Part shown: positions 20,266-28,572 of the stretch, in pieces
Numbering within the stretch: position 1 is the first letter of the stretch
Layout: each line of letters begins with the position of its first letter
Assembly: GCA_037965595.1 (NCBI GenBank)
Contig: CP150183.1
Span: forward strand, 2,976,001-3,040,000
DNA: 64,000 bases
Source of the DNA: Alkalihalobacillus sp. FSL W8-0930
GTDB taxonomy: Bacteria; Bacillota; Bacilli; Bacillales; Bacillaceae_D
Direction of reading: 5' to 3'
Notes under the pieces: model-generated
Databases searched by the model: none
Seen by the model: the letters and a program-made list of their open reading frames with translations, nothing else
What the model was told of the DNA's origin: nothing
Made by a program: the position numbers and the translations under genes

Positions 20266-21459
20266 TTACGATGCCGTGTGAATATCCGGTTGCTTACAAA
20301 CAAGTTCTCTTGGAAACTCTGCAAAGGTCTCACACCCATTTTTCGTCAGGCGAATGGATTCACTAATCTCAACTCCAAATTGATCAAACCACATACCTGG
20401 AATCACATGAAACGTCATGTTTTCTTGGAGAATCGTCGTATCTCCTCTTCGAAGGCTTGCTGTATGCTCGCCCCAGTCAGGAGGGTAATTCAGCCCCATT
20501 GAGTAGCCAAGCCTTGATTCTTTATCCAATCCGTGCCTGGCAATGCTCTTTCGCCAAACCGCTTCAACTTCTCCACAGGTCATACCTGGTTTCGTTGCAT
20601 CAAGGGTTTCATTTAATCCCTCAATCACAATCTTTGAAAGCTCAGAAATGTGTGGGTCTGGTTGACCGACAACAAGGGTGCGAGCAAGCGGACAATGATA
20701 CCGCTTATAGCATCCTGCGATTTCTAAGATAACCGTTTCTCCTTGCTTATAGGTCCCGTCTGTCCACGTTAAATGGGGTGAAGATGTTTTGATTCCTGAT
20801 GGAAGCAGTGGAACGATCGCAGGATAGTCTCCGCCGTACTCCTCTGTCCCTGATATTTGTGTGTGATAAATCGTTGCTGCAACATCGCATTCACGGACTC
20901 CCACTCCGATAGCATCCATTCCTGCCTGCATAGAGCGTTCAACAATGCGCGCTGCCCGTTTCATGTATTCAATTTCTTGATCAGACTTAATGAGTCGCAC
21001 CCAGTTGACTACATTCGTCGCATCCTTTAGTTGTCCAAGTGGCAGATGCTGTTTTAAATGCTGGTAGCAAGAGGCTGTGAAATAATACTGATCCATCTCT
21101 ACTCCTACTACTCGGTTTCCTTGGCCAATTTCCGTTAAAAACTGTGCAACAAAATCCATTGGATGCTTACTTAAAGACTGAACATATTCCTCAGGGTAGG
21201 GAATAATGTGATCATGATGTAACCAAGCGGTTTGCTTTGCTCCATTCGCATCCTGTGATCGACCAATCCAAAGGGGCTGCGGTTCATCAATAATCACCAC
21301 AGCCAGCTGATGAACGTAAAAGGACCAGCCATCATACCCTGTTAGATAATTCATATTGGCAGGATCACTTATTAGGAGAACTTCAATTCCTGATGCCTCC
21401 ATCCTTTGTTTTGTTTTTCTTAAACGATCCTGATATTCCTCCATTGTGAATGAAAGCAT
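20266..21459 (-). CDS. Creatinase/ectoine hydrolase-like M24 family protein
   Basis: A 397-residue pita-bread fold protein with an N-terminal creatinase domain (about residues 1-150) and a C-terminal M24 domain. The segment NMNYLTGYDGWSFYVHQ and the C-terminal GYSMGLNYPPDWGEHT are typical of ectoine hydrolase (DoeA/EutD) and creatinase-like enzymes. The aspartate and histidine ligands of metal-dependent aminopeptidases are replaced, as in creatinase. DoeA opens the ectoine ring to N-acetyl-diaminobutyrate. No doeB deacetylase is present here, so the substrate is uncertain. The ATG at 21459 has AAGGAGG; the in-frame start at 21552 does not. Confidence 0.72.
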   Translation of the reverse strand: MLSFTMEEYQDRLRKTKQRMEASGIEVLLISDPANMNYLTGYDGWSFYVHQLAVVIIDEPQPLWIGRSQDANGAKQTAWLHHDHIIPYPEEYVQSLSKHPMDFVAQFLTEIGQGNRVVGVEMDQYYFTASCYQHLKQHLPLGQLKDATNVVNWVRLIKSDQEIEYMKRAARIVERSMQAGMDAIGVGVRECDVAATIYHTQISGTEEYGGDYPAIVPLLPSGIKTSSPHLTWTDGTYKQGETVILEIAGCYKRYHCPLARTLVVGQPDPHISELSKIVIEGLNETLDATKPGMTCGEVEAVWRKSIARHGLDKESRLGYSMGLNYPPDWGEHTASLRRGDTTILQENMTFHVIPGMWFDQFGVEISESIRLTKNGCETFAEFPRELVCKQPDIHTAS

Positions 21460-21623
21460 CGCTGTTCCTCCTTTGTCATAGCAAGCAGTACAAACAATTG
21501 TGTTAATCATCTGAATACTCAAAGTATATGCAAGGAGACAACTTACAAACAATCATCAAAGTGTAAGAAATTCTAAACCTACTTGTAGTCAAATAAACCA
21601 AAAGAACGTTTACATGCAGTTTT

Positions 21624-21642
21624 ATGAAAGAAAATCTTTCAT
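21624..21642. promoter_or_regulatory. Palindrome between the regulator and the M24-type gene
   Basis: A perfect ATGAAAGA-N3-TCTTTCAT inverted repeat overlaps the stop codon of the PucR-type regulator gene. There is no T tract, so it looks more like a protein binding site than a terminator. About 30 bases towards the M24-type gene is TTGGTTTA, which resembles the core of the PucR box (TTGGTTAA). Confidence 0.35.
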
Positions 21643-23315
21643 TAAAGTCTGTCCCTTTTTTGCATTTGCCAAATACGAATACTAAGCTCCAATAAAAAGA
21701 TATCATCTGGATTGGCTAGAGACAATTGGGTTAGAGATTCAATTTTTCGTAACCGATACAACAGTGATTGCCTGTGCAAATGCAGGGCACGTGCGGTTTG
21801 ACTGATTTTACTTTGATTTCGATGATACGTAGTAAAGGTTCCTATTAAGTCCATATTGCGCTTGAGGTCATACCGGTGTAAGGGGGTAACGACTTCAAGA
21901 ACAACTTCATAAAGCTCTGGATCATCTCCCATTGCCTTCAATACTCGATCCACACGAGTATCTGAATAAAAGACTCGACGAGATTGATCGTTTCTTCGTT
22001 TACCAATCTGTAAGGCTTGAAAGGCTTGTTCATAGCTTTGTGAAAAAGAAGATAAGGAGCCTCCTCCCTCACCAATGCCCCAATCCATAACCATACTTGG
22101 AAAAAGATTAATCAGTCGACGGCTTATTAAATCTAAGAAATTGTGGACGGTTTCTCGTTCAGCATCTTCTGTTACTTCTAAAAAGATAATCAACTCATTG
22201 TTTTGAAAGGTAGACATCGTTTGATGATGAATCGACCTTGCTACAAGATTCACCTCTTTTTCAACGTAATGCTCCAGACTAACTGCCCATGCATCCTGAG
22301 AGTGATTTTCGAAAAAGGAATGTGTGATATCAGGGTAACCAACAATCGCTACATACGGTAAATCAAGATAATATCCCAATACTTTTGCACGACTCTGCAT
22401 TTCTTCATCTGAACGAATTAAATCTTTTGCAAGCTCCCATACAAAATGATTTTTCACTTTTGCTTGAGCTTCTAGAACCGCATTTTCTCGTAAAAACCAA
22501 AAGGCTGCAGCTGTGCCTATGTGCTCCAGTACGATTAAAAATGTATCGGGAACAGACGTTGGATTGTGATCGAGTATCATATACACATAGCCTTGAGGGA
22601 CTTGTTTGCCTTGTGAGATGGGGAGTCGTATAAACGTACCCAAAGCTGTAGATCCGGTTTCAACTTTTGTTAAAAGGGGATGATCAAGATTTCCGGGAAT
22701 TGGTTGTGCAAGCGAATCTGCTTGTTTTTTGATTAAGGTAACCCAGTTTAATGGATCTTCAATGTCTAATGCAATGGGACCCATTAACTCTCCATCAGGA
22801 TCAGTAATGTATGTCGATAAGTGAAGCTCATCGCGTACATACTGAGTCAATTGTGCAAGCGTGCCTCCACCTAAAACAATAGATAAAAGCTCTTGTCCAA
22901 TTGTCTGTAATTCTTCCATGTATCCTTTTTTTACATCCATCATTTTCGTTGTAATCGATTGTGTGACATCAGCGAACCGTACTTCCCAAGGCAGACAGAT
23001 AATCGGAAAATCGTGCTCTTCAGCTAGTTCAAGACAGAACGGATCAATATCCATAATGTATCTGCCTGTAGCGACACCAAGACCTGATGCCCCCGACTGA
23101 ATCACATCTTGAACAAACTCATAAAACCGCTCTGGCTCCTGCGCGTACCCAATTCCCGTTGTTAAGACCATTTCATTTTTACGCACAAAATGTTCAACAG
23201 GCGCTTCCGTTATGGAAACCCATTCAACAACACGCTCCTGAAGAGATGGATACGCCGTTTTTACAGCAGATGTCTTTAAGATGTCTAATTCCATTACTTC
23301 TTTCATTGTGAGCAT
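21642..23315 (-). CDS. PucR-type transcriptional regulator
   Basis: A 557-residue regulator with an N-terminal PucR domain (about residues 5-125, containing VLTTGIGYA and GASGLGVATG), a central region, a CdaR GGDEF-like domain, and a C-terminal helix-turn-helix (SQTARALHLHRQSLLYRLRKIE). These proteins activate or repress catabolic genes for purines and other nitrogen compounds. It lies immediately upstream of the M24-type and PLP genes on the same strand and is the obvious candidate regulator of them. The ATG at 23315 has GGGGGG at good spacing; the ATG at 23324 touches that site. Confidence 0.88.
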   Translation of the reverse strand: MLTMKEVMELDILKTSAVKTAYPSLQERVVEWVSITEAPVEHFVRKNEMVLTTGIGYAQEPERFYEFVQDVIQSGASGLGVATGRYIMDIDPFCLELAEEHDFPIICLPWEVRFADVTQSITTKMMDVKKGYMEELQTIGQELLSIVLGGGTLAQLTQYVRDELHLSTYITDPDGELMGPIALDIEDPLNWVTLIKKQADSLAQPIPGNLDHPLLTKVETGSTALGTFIRLPISQGKQVPQGYVYMILDHNPTSVPDTFLIVLEHIGTAAAFWFLRENAVLEAQAKVKNHFVWELAKDLIRSDEEMQSRAKVLGYYLDLPYVAIVGYPDITHSFFENHSQDAWAVSLEHYVEKEVNLVARSIHHQTMSTFQNNELIIFLEVTEDAERETVHNFLDLISRRLINLFPSMVMDWGIGEGGGSLSSFSQSYEQAFQALQIGKRRNDQSRRVFYSDTRVDRVLKAMGDDPELYEVVLEVVTPLHRYDLKRNMDLIGTFTTYHRNQSKISQTARALHLHRQSLLYRLRKIESLTQLSLANPDDIFLLELSIRIWQMQKRDRL

Positions 23316-23422
23316 CCGTTTCATCCCCCCTCAAACAAAACTAAGGTTCATCACTAGTTCTTGATGTAGTAGGAGAAATCCTTTATTACTGGCGATTTTT
23401 TGACAATCTGACACATATAAAA

Positions 23423-23680
23423 GAGACTGGTACATAACAGTAAATCACTCACGAAAACACGAACATAGCAGTATATCCGCTACAGGAGAATCCTTCGCTT
23501 TCCACGGGAACGGCCTCAGCCCCTTTCGCGGAAAAACGCCGCTAAAGTGTCTTCACCACGTTCTGTTCCGTAGGAGTCTCAGGTTCTCCTTTCGCTCGTT
23601 TCGCAAAAACACGAATGGCGAATGATTCTCGTTGAATCATTCGCCATTCCCTCGTTTATTTTGAGCTATGTCCCAGGCTC
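23423..23680 (+). repeat. Intergenic repeat, copy 2
   Basis: A 258-bp non-coding element with the same order of blocks as copy 1: GAGACTGGTACATAACAG at the start, the GC-rich middle, the hairpin ATGGCGAATGATTC/GAATCATTCGCCAT, and the end TATGTCCCAGGCTC. It differs from copy 1 at scattered positions only. It fills the gap between the start of the PucR-type gene and the yvoF stop codon; no gene was seen there. With copy 1 it brackets the three-gene module in direct orientation. Confidence 0.9.
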
Positions 23681-23684
23681 AATA

Positions 23685-24194
23685 TTATTTTACTTTACCC
23701 TCAGGTCTAGGAAGCTTTCTAATTATTTGCATGGGGTTTCCCCCTACAAAGGTGTACGGTTCAACATCACGATGAACGAGCGTACATGCTGACACAATCG
23801 CTCCATCACCGATCGTGACTCCAGGTAGAATGGTGCTGTTTGCTCCAATCATCACTTCATCACCGATCTTAACCTCACCTAATCGATATTCCTTAATTAA
23901 GTATTCATGAGCAAGCAATGTCGTATTGTATCCAATCACCGAATTACGACCGATGGATATTTTCTCAGGAAACATCACATCCATCATCACCATTAACGCA
24001 ACAGCTGTTTCCTCACCAACCTTCATTCGAAGACCATGGCGGTATAGCCAATTTTTCATGCCTAGCCAAGGTGTGTACCGAGCGAGCTGTATCACGATAA
24101 AATTCTTCATGACCTTTAAAAAAGGAACCGTTTTGTAGATATGCCATAAAGAGTTAGCCGACGGAACTGGATAACGTTCCGTTTTCCGACTCAC
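23685..24194 (-). CDS. yvoF: Hexapeptide-repeat acyltransferase (YvoF-like)
   Basis: A 169-residue left-handed beta-helix transferase. Hexapeptide repeats run from about residue 65 to 150 ([52 protein letters not shown]), ending in [12 protein letters not shown] as in maltose/galactoside O-acetyltransferases. The acceptor is unknown. The position after ppaX, with a four-base overlap, matches yvoF of B. subtilis. Confidence 0.85.
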   Translation of the reverse strand: MSRKTERYPVPSANSLWHIYKTVPFLKVMKNFIVIQLARYTPWLGMKNWLYRHGLRMKVGEETAVALMVMMDVMFPEKISIGRNSVIGYNTTLLAHEYLIKEYRLGEVKIGDEVMIGANSTILPGVTIGDGAIVSACTLVHRDVEPYTFVGGNPMQIIRKLPRPEGKVK

Positions 24195-24838
24195 GACTGT
24201 GTCACTCCAACAATATCCAATAAGTCATCCATGGTGTGTAAGATGTAGTCGGGGTTAAATGATTTAAGGTACTCTTCTCCCTTAATGGCCCATCCAACTG
24301 CAGCCGTGGTTACACCTGCATTTCGACCTCCCAAAATGTCATGAGAATTGTCTCCAACCATAATGGCCTCTTCAGGTGTTGACCCAAGTGCCTCAAGAGC
24401 TTTCATTAGAGGTTCTGGATCTGGTTTGGCTTTTGTCACATCATCTAGTCCAACCACAACATCAAAAAAGCCATCAATCCCTTTAAGCTTTAGCCCCATA
24501 TGAGCCGTTTGATTTTTCTTTGTTGTGACAATCGCCATTTTAAACCCTTGTTCATGCAGCTTTTGGAGACCTTCATACACTCCCGGATACTCTTCGACAA
24601 GCTCATCATGATGCTTATGGTTGTGAGTCCGATACGTTTCAACCATCTCTTCCCAGCGTTCGGCATCAATTGATTGGAATGTATCTTGAAGAGTTGGTCC
24701 GATAAAAGGGAGAACCGTTTCACGCGTATACTCGTTTGGCCGATAGTGTTCTAATGTATGCAAAAATGATGCAATAATTAATTCATTTGTATTAATAAGA
24801 GTCCCATCTAAATCAAACAACAATGTCGTTTTCTTCAT
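24191..24838 (-). CDS. ppaX: Pyrophosphatase PpaX
   Basis: A 215-residue HAD-family phosphatase. The nucleophile motif [12 protein letters not shown] is at residues 8-19, motif II is in VTTKK and motif IV in [16 protein letters not shown]. In B. subtilis PpaX hydrolyses the pyrophosphate produced when HprK dephosphorylates Ser46-P HPr. The gene lies in the hprK-lgt-ppaX-yvoF cluster, which supports that role. Confidence 0.93.
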   Translation of the reverse strand: MKKTTLLFDLDGTLINTNELIIASFLHTLEHYRPNEYTRETVLPFIGPTLQDTFQSIDAERWEEMVETYRTHNHKHHDELVEEYPGVYEGLQKLHEQGFKMAIVTTKKNQTAHMGLKLKGIDGFFDVVVGLDDVTKAKPDPEPLMKALEALGSTPEEAIMVGDNSHDILGGRNAGVTTAAVGWAIKGEEYLKSFNPDYILHTMDDLLDIVGVTQS

Positions 24839-24851
24839 CTAATCTTCCTTC

Positions 24852-25691
24852 CTACTTCTTCTTATTCTTCTTCGCTGGCTTATCCTCGTCAAGATAACCA
24901 GGCGGACGAACAACGAAGCGACGGTAAACAATAAGCGCTATTGCACCTACGACAAGTATAACTGAAATCAATTGCGCCACTCTTAGAACATCTCCAATTA
25001 GAAGGTAGTCTAAGCGAATGCCTTCAATGAAGAATCGTGCGATCGAATACCAGATCACATAGATCAAGAACAGCTCACCTAAACGCAGATTAACACGGCG
25101 AAGCCATAATAGAAGGGCTACCCCAATAAAGCTTAAAATGGATTCGTATAAAAACGTCGGGTGATAATAGGTACCATTAATGTACATTTGATCAATAATA
25201 AACGTTGGCAGATGTAGATTTTCTAAAAAGGCTCTACTAACTTCTCCGCCGTATACCTCTTGGTTCATAAAGTTACCCCAACGGCCAATCGCTTGTCCGA
25301 GCAAAATACTTGGTGCTGCCACATCTGCAAGCTTCCAGAAGGAAACGCCTCGCTTACGAGCAAATACAATGGCCGTAATGACTGAGCCAATTAATGCTCC
25401 GTGGATCGCGATCCCACCCTCCCAGATGTAGAACACTCGAATAGGATCATCAGCAAACTGATCCCACCGGAAAATCACGTAGTAAATACGTGCGGAGATA
25501 ATCGCTATTGGTAAAGCAAACAATAAGAGATCTGCAAAGATGTCTTTAGGTAGACCTCTTCTTACACTCTCCCTAGATGCCAGAATGTATCCGAGTAAAA
25601 CGCCTAGCCCAATAATTACGCCATACCAATAAATAGTGATAGGCCCTAGCTCTAAAAAAACTCGATTTAATGCTTGTATGTTTTCATCCAT
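24852..25691 (-). CDS. lgt: Prolipoprotein diacylglyceryl transferase
   Basis: A 279-residue integral membrane enzyme with about seven membrane segments. It transfers diacylglycerol to the lipobox cysteine of prolipoproteins. The Lgt signature [14 protein letters not shown] and the essential HGALIG motif are present. The tail is lysine-rich. It lies between hprK and ppaX. Confidence 0.97.
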   Translation of the reverse strand: MDENIQALNRVFLELGPITIYWYGVIIGLGVLLGYILASRESVRRGLPKDIFADLLLFALPIAIISARIYYVIFRWDQFADDPIRVFYIWEGGIAIHGALIGSVITAIVFARKRGVSFWKLADVAAPSILLGQAIGRWGNFMNQEVYGGEVSRAFLENLHLPTFIIDQMYINGTYYHPTFLYESILSFIGVALLLWLRRVNLRLGELFLIYVIWYSIARFFIEGIRLDYLLIGDVLRVAQLISVILVVGAIALIVYRRFVVRPPGYLDEDKPAKKNKKK

Positions 25692-25721
25692 CTTTACACC
25701 TCATTTAACCACGTAGATTGA

Positions 25722-26657
25722 TTAGTATTCATCGCGGTCTCCATCTTGTATCACTTCTGTTAATCGCTCTGAGAATTCCTGTGCCGCATTAAACCCTAAG
25801 CGCTTCAGCCTAAAGTTCATGGCAGCTACTTCAATGATAACGGCCAAGTTACGTCCTGGGCGAACCGGAACCGTCAGTTTAGGAATTTCCGCATCAAAGA
25901 TCTTAAGCGTTTCCTCGTCTAGTCCCAAGCGATCATACGCTTTTCCTTGATCCCAGTTTTCAAGATTAATACACAGGCTAATTCGTTTAAATGGACGAAC
26001 GGCTCCTGCTCCAAACAGCGTCATCACATTAATAATACCGAGACCACGTATTTCAAGCAAATGACGAATCAATTCCGGAGGATGTCCAATTAACGTATCC
26101 TCATTCTGTTGTCTAATTTCAACGGAATCGTCAGCCACAAGGCGGTGACCACGTCGGACTAAGTCAAGAGCTGTTTCACTTTTACCGACTCCACTACTAC
26201 CTGTAATCAAAACGCCAATCCCATAAATATCGACCAATACACCATGCATTGCTGTTAACGGAGCAAGCCTACCCTCAAGGAAGTTAGTCAATCTACTACT
26301 TAATTGCGTCGTCGTATGTGTTGAGCGAAGAACGGGAACTCCCACCTCTTCAGCCGCCTCTACTAATTCTTTAGGCGCTTCCAGCCCTCTTGAAAGAATG
26401 ACGCCTGGCGTATCGTATGTACATAGCTTTAACATACGCTCTTTTTTCTCTTGATCACTTAGTTGTTTAAAAAAGGACAATTCTGTTCGACCAATTAATT
26501 GAAGTCTTCGTGCTGGATAATATGTAAAAAAACCGGCCATCTCAATACCAGGACGAGAGATATCACTCGTTGTAATTGGGCGATAGATCCCTTCTTCTCC
26601 GGCTACTAACTCAAATTGAAACTTTTCTAATAGATCATTCGCAGTCACTTTTGCCAT
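25722..26657 (-). CDS. hprK: HPr kinase/phosphorylase
   Basis: A 311-residue bifunctional enzyme that phosphorylates or dephosphorylates Ser46 of HPr and Crh, the central switch of carbon catabolite repression in Firmicutes. The Walker A motif GSSGVGKS is at residues 153-160, and the family signature [21 protein letters not shown] is near 205. Its target Crh is encoded at 4.3 kb in this window. First gene of the hprK-lgt-ppaX-yvoF cluster. Confidence 0.97.
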   Translation of the reverse strand: MAKVTANDLLEKFQFELVAGEEGIYRPITTSDISRPGIEMAGFFTYYPARRLQLIGRTELSFFKQLSDQEKKERMLKLCTYDTPGVILSRGLEAPKELVEAAEEVGVPVLRSTHTTTQLSSRLTNFLEGRLAPLTAMHGVLVDIYGIGVLITGSSGVGKSETALDLVRRGHRLVADDSVEIRQQNEDTLIGHPPELIRHLLEIRGLGIINVMTLFGAGAVRPFKRISLCINLENWDQGKAYDRLGLDEETLKIFDAEIPKLTVPVRPGRNLAVIIEVAAMNFRLKRLGFNAAQEFSERLTEVIQDGDRDEY

Positions 26658-26750
26658 TCCTGTCCAACCCCTTCAGAAGCTTCATTCTACACACGTATGT
26701 ACTCACCCATTTTAGCACGTTTTGACTAAAAACATTCAAGAAACCACCAA

Positions 26751-26793
26751 AGAAAAACGACGAGTCAGCCAAATGATTGGATAACTCGTCGTT
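26751..26793 (-). terminator. Terminator of the yvlBCD operon
   Basis: On the minus strand AACGACGAGT and ACTCGTCGTT form a 10-bp stem with a loop of about 18 bases followed by TTTTTC. It starts five bases after the yvlD stop codon. Confidence 0.85.
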
Positions 26794-26797
26794 ACGA

Positions 26798-27151
26798 TTA
26801 CGAATGTGCAGATTTAATTGGGTTAATAAGCAGTGTTTGAAAAATCGTTAAGATCAAGGAAGCGAGTAAAGCTAATCCAAATCCGTTGATCACAAAGGCA
26901 TCGCCCATAAACCATGAGGCCAAGTAAAGCGTGATCCCATTAATAACAAGCAGAAACAATCCTAACGTCAGGATGGTCGCTGGTAATGTAAACAAAATTA
27001 AGATTGGTCGAACGGTTACATTTAATAGTGCTAAAACTAAACTAGCCACAAAGGCAGCGCCGTATCCTGTTAATGTGATGCCATCAAATAAGAAATCAAT
27101 TAGAAGTAGCACAAACGCATTTAAAATCAAACTTACAATAAATTTAATCAT
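26798..27151 (-). CDS. yvlD: Phage holin family IV / YvlD membrane protein
   Basis: A 117-residue protein with four hydrophobic segments, of the YvlD (Mycobacteriophage holin-like) membrane family. No enzymatic motif is seen. The ATG at 27151 follows GAGGAAA; an earlier start at 27178 lacks a site. It overlaps the end of the PspC gene by eight bases. In B. subtilis the yvlABCD operon belongs to the SigW cell envelope stress regulon. Confidence 0.88.
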   Translation of the reverse strand: MIKFIVSLILNAFVLLLIDFLFDGITLTGYGAAFVASLVLALLNVTVRPILILFTLPATILTLGLFLLVINGITLYLASWFMGDAFVINGFGLALLASLILTIFQTLLINPIKSAHS

Positions 27152-27344
27152 CGAACATTTCCTCTTCATTTGGCACAACTAGAGCCATAATAATATAAAT
27201 TAAAAGCGCTGTTCCTGACGTGAAAAATACAAGCAATGCCCATATAATACGTAAAAGGGAAACATCGAAATTATATTGTTCAGCAATTCCTCCACAGACC
27301 CCAGCTAGTTTCCGATCATTTTGTGATCGATATAACTTTTTCAT
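27144..27344 (-). CDS. yvlC: PspC domain protein
   Basis: A 66-residue PspC-domain membrane protein: the start KKLYRSQNDRKLAGVCGGIAEQYNFDVSLLRIIW is diagnostic, followed by one long membrane segment and an acidic tail. PspC domains act in envelope stress responses. It is coupled to yvlD by overlap and separated from yvlB by a hairpin. Confidence 0.92.
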   Translation of the reverse strand: MKKLYRSQNDRKLAGVCGGIAEQYNFDVSLLRIIWALLVFFTSGTALLIYIIMALVVPNEEEMFDD

Positions 27345-27368
27345 TCTTCATGCCTCCTATTTAAAAGC

Positions 27369-27393
27369 GGTCTGCCAGTTGTCCTGGCAGACC
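27369..27393 (-). terminator. Hairpin between yvlB and yvlC
   Basis: A perfect 10-bp stem (GGTCTGCCAG/CTGGCAGACC) with a five-base loop is followed by GCTTTTAAA on the minus strand. It probably acts as a partial terminator that sets the ratio of yvlB to yvlCD transcripts, or as a stabilising element. Confidence 0.6.
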
Positions 27394-27405
27394 CTATGCT
27401 TTCTT

Positions 27406-28497
27406 TTAGTCTAAATCTTTTGCTTTAATAGAGCCAGTATTTGAAACAGCACTCACCTTCACGCGCGGAGAAGCACTTGGGTTTCCAACGAAGTGTAAGG
27501 AGCGGTTAGCAAAGTCCTTTTTCTCCTCTAACACTTCTGAGTCAGCCATTGCATTTGAGACTCCACCAACATTTGTTTTAAACTTGCCTTCAAGACGAAT
27601 CGTTGACGGAACATGAATATGGATCGTTCCAGTTGTTGTTTTCAGTTCGGCAAAGCCTGCCTCATCCAGCGATTCAAGCTCATACGTTAAAGTTCCATTA
27701 ATCGCTTCGATATCAGCATCTTGAATTTTACCACCTACAAACACAGTACCATTTAGTGTTTTCGCATCGACAAGGTGAATCGTTGAATCTTTTAATTGGA
27801 TGCTTCCATTCACCGTTTCAACGTTTGCTTTTTTCGCTTTCACACCTTCAAATGATAATGCGCCATTTAAGGTGTTTACATCAAGAGTATCCACCTCTAA
27901 ATGCGAGGCAGCAATTTCGCCGTTAAAACTGTATAGTTTCACACGATCATAGCTTGATTTAGGTACATAGATCGTTGTTTTTACTTTAAGTGACTTCACT
28001 TTAGAGTGGAATGTAAGTTTTTTATCTTCCACAGCAAAAGCAGTCTCTTGAAGGAAAATCCGTCGTGCCTCTTCTGAATCCTTGACTCGATAGACATGAG
28101 CTTGGCATTCTACTCGAATATCTGATTCTTCCCATGGAATCAGTGTGATTGCACCATTTTCAAGTGAAACATCAATGACTTCTGGGGTTTCGTCTCGGTG
28201 ATGAAACGTATGATCAACAACAACATGAGAACCAAAATTAAAATCAAAGTCAGCTTCTTTTATTTTCTTAAAAGCTGTTTCAACAAAGTCTGTGAACTTG
28301 GTCGCATACGAGCCTGCATCAGACTTAGTCTTATTTTCTCGTGATTCATTTCCTTTTTCCCAGTTCACTTCTGTAGAAAGTTGAGTGGAGCTTGATGTTG
28401 AGTCGTCCTTTTCAATCGCTTGAAGTAACTTAATTCCCTCTTCAGCAGTTACCTTACCATCCTCGATCATCTTCAGGATCATTTTCTTCTCTTCCAT
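27406..28497 (-). CDS. yvlB: DUF4097 family beta-solenoid protein (YvlB-like)
   Basis: A 363-residue protein. The first 30 residues form a short SHOCT-like helical segment (MILKMIEDGKVTAEEGIKLL), and residues about 110-360 form the repetitive DUF4097 beta structure (INGTL, LNGAL, VNGSI repeats). No signal peptide is seen. In B. subtilis yvlB heads the SigW-controlled envelope stress genes, and related LiaG-type proteins sit in antibiotic response operons. The molecular role is unknown. A SigW-like promoter precedes it. Confidence 0.87.
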   Translation of the reverse strand: MEEKKMILKMIEDGKVTAEEGIKLLQAIEKDDSTSSSTQLSTEVNWEKGNESRENKTKSDAGSYATKFTDFVETAFKKIKEADFDFNFGSHVVVDHTFHHRDETPEVIDVSLENGAITLIPWEESDIRVECQAHVYRVKDSEEARRIFLQETAFAVEDKKLTFHSKVKSLKVKTTIYVPKSSYDRVKLYSFNGEIAASHLEVDTLDVNTLNGALSFEGVKAKKANVETVNGSIQLKDSTIHLVDAKTLNGTVFVGGKIQDADIEAINGTLTYELESLDEAGFAELKTTTGTIHIHVPSTIRLEGKFKTNVGGVSNAMADSEVLEEKKDFANRSLHFVGNPSASPRVKVSAVSNTGSIKAKDLD

Positions 28498-28540
28498 GCT
28501 TTCACTCCTCCAGGTACATTTAGTTATTCTTACTAGTCTA

Positions 28541-28567
28541 TACGAGGCTTCGGACAGAAATGTTTCA
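28541..28567 (-). promoter_or_regulatory. Predicted SigW-type promoter of yvlBCD
   Basis: On the minus strand TGAAAC and CGTA lie 17 bases apart, about 45 bases upstream of yvlB. This fits the B. subtilis SigW consensus (TGAAAC, about 16-17 bases, CGTA), and the yvl operon is a known SigW target in B. subtilis. Confidence 0.7.
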
Positions 28568-28572
28568 AGAAA

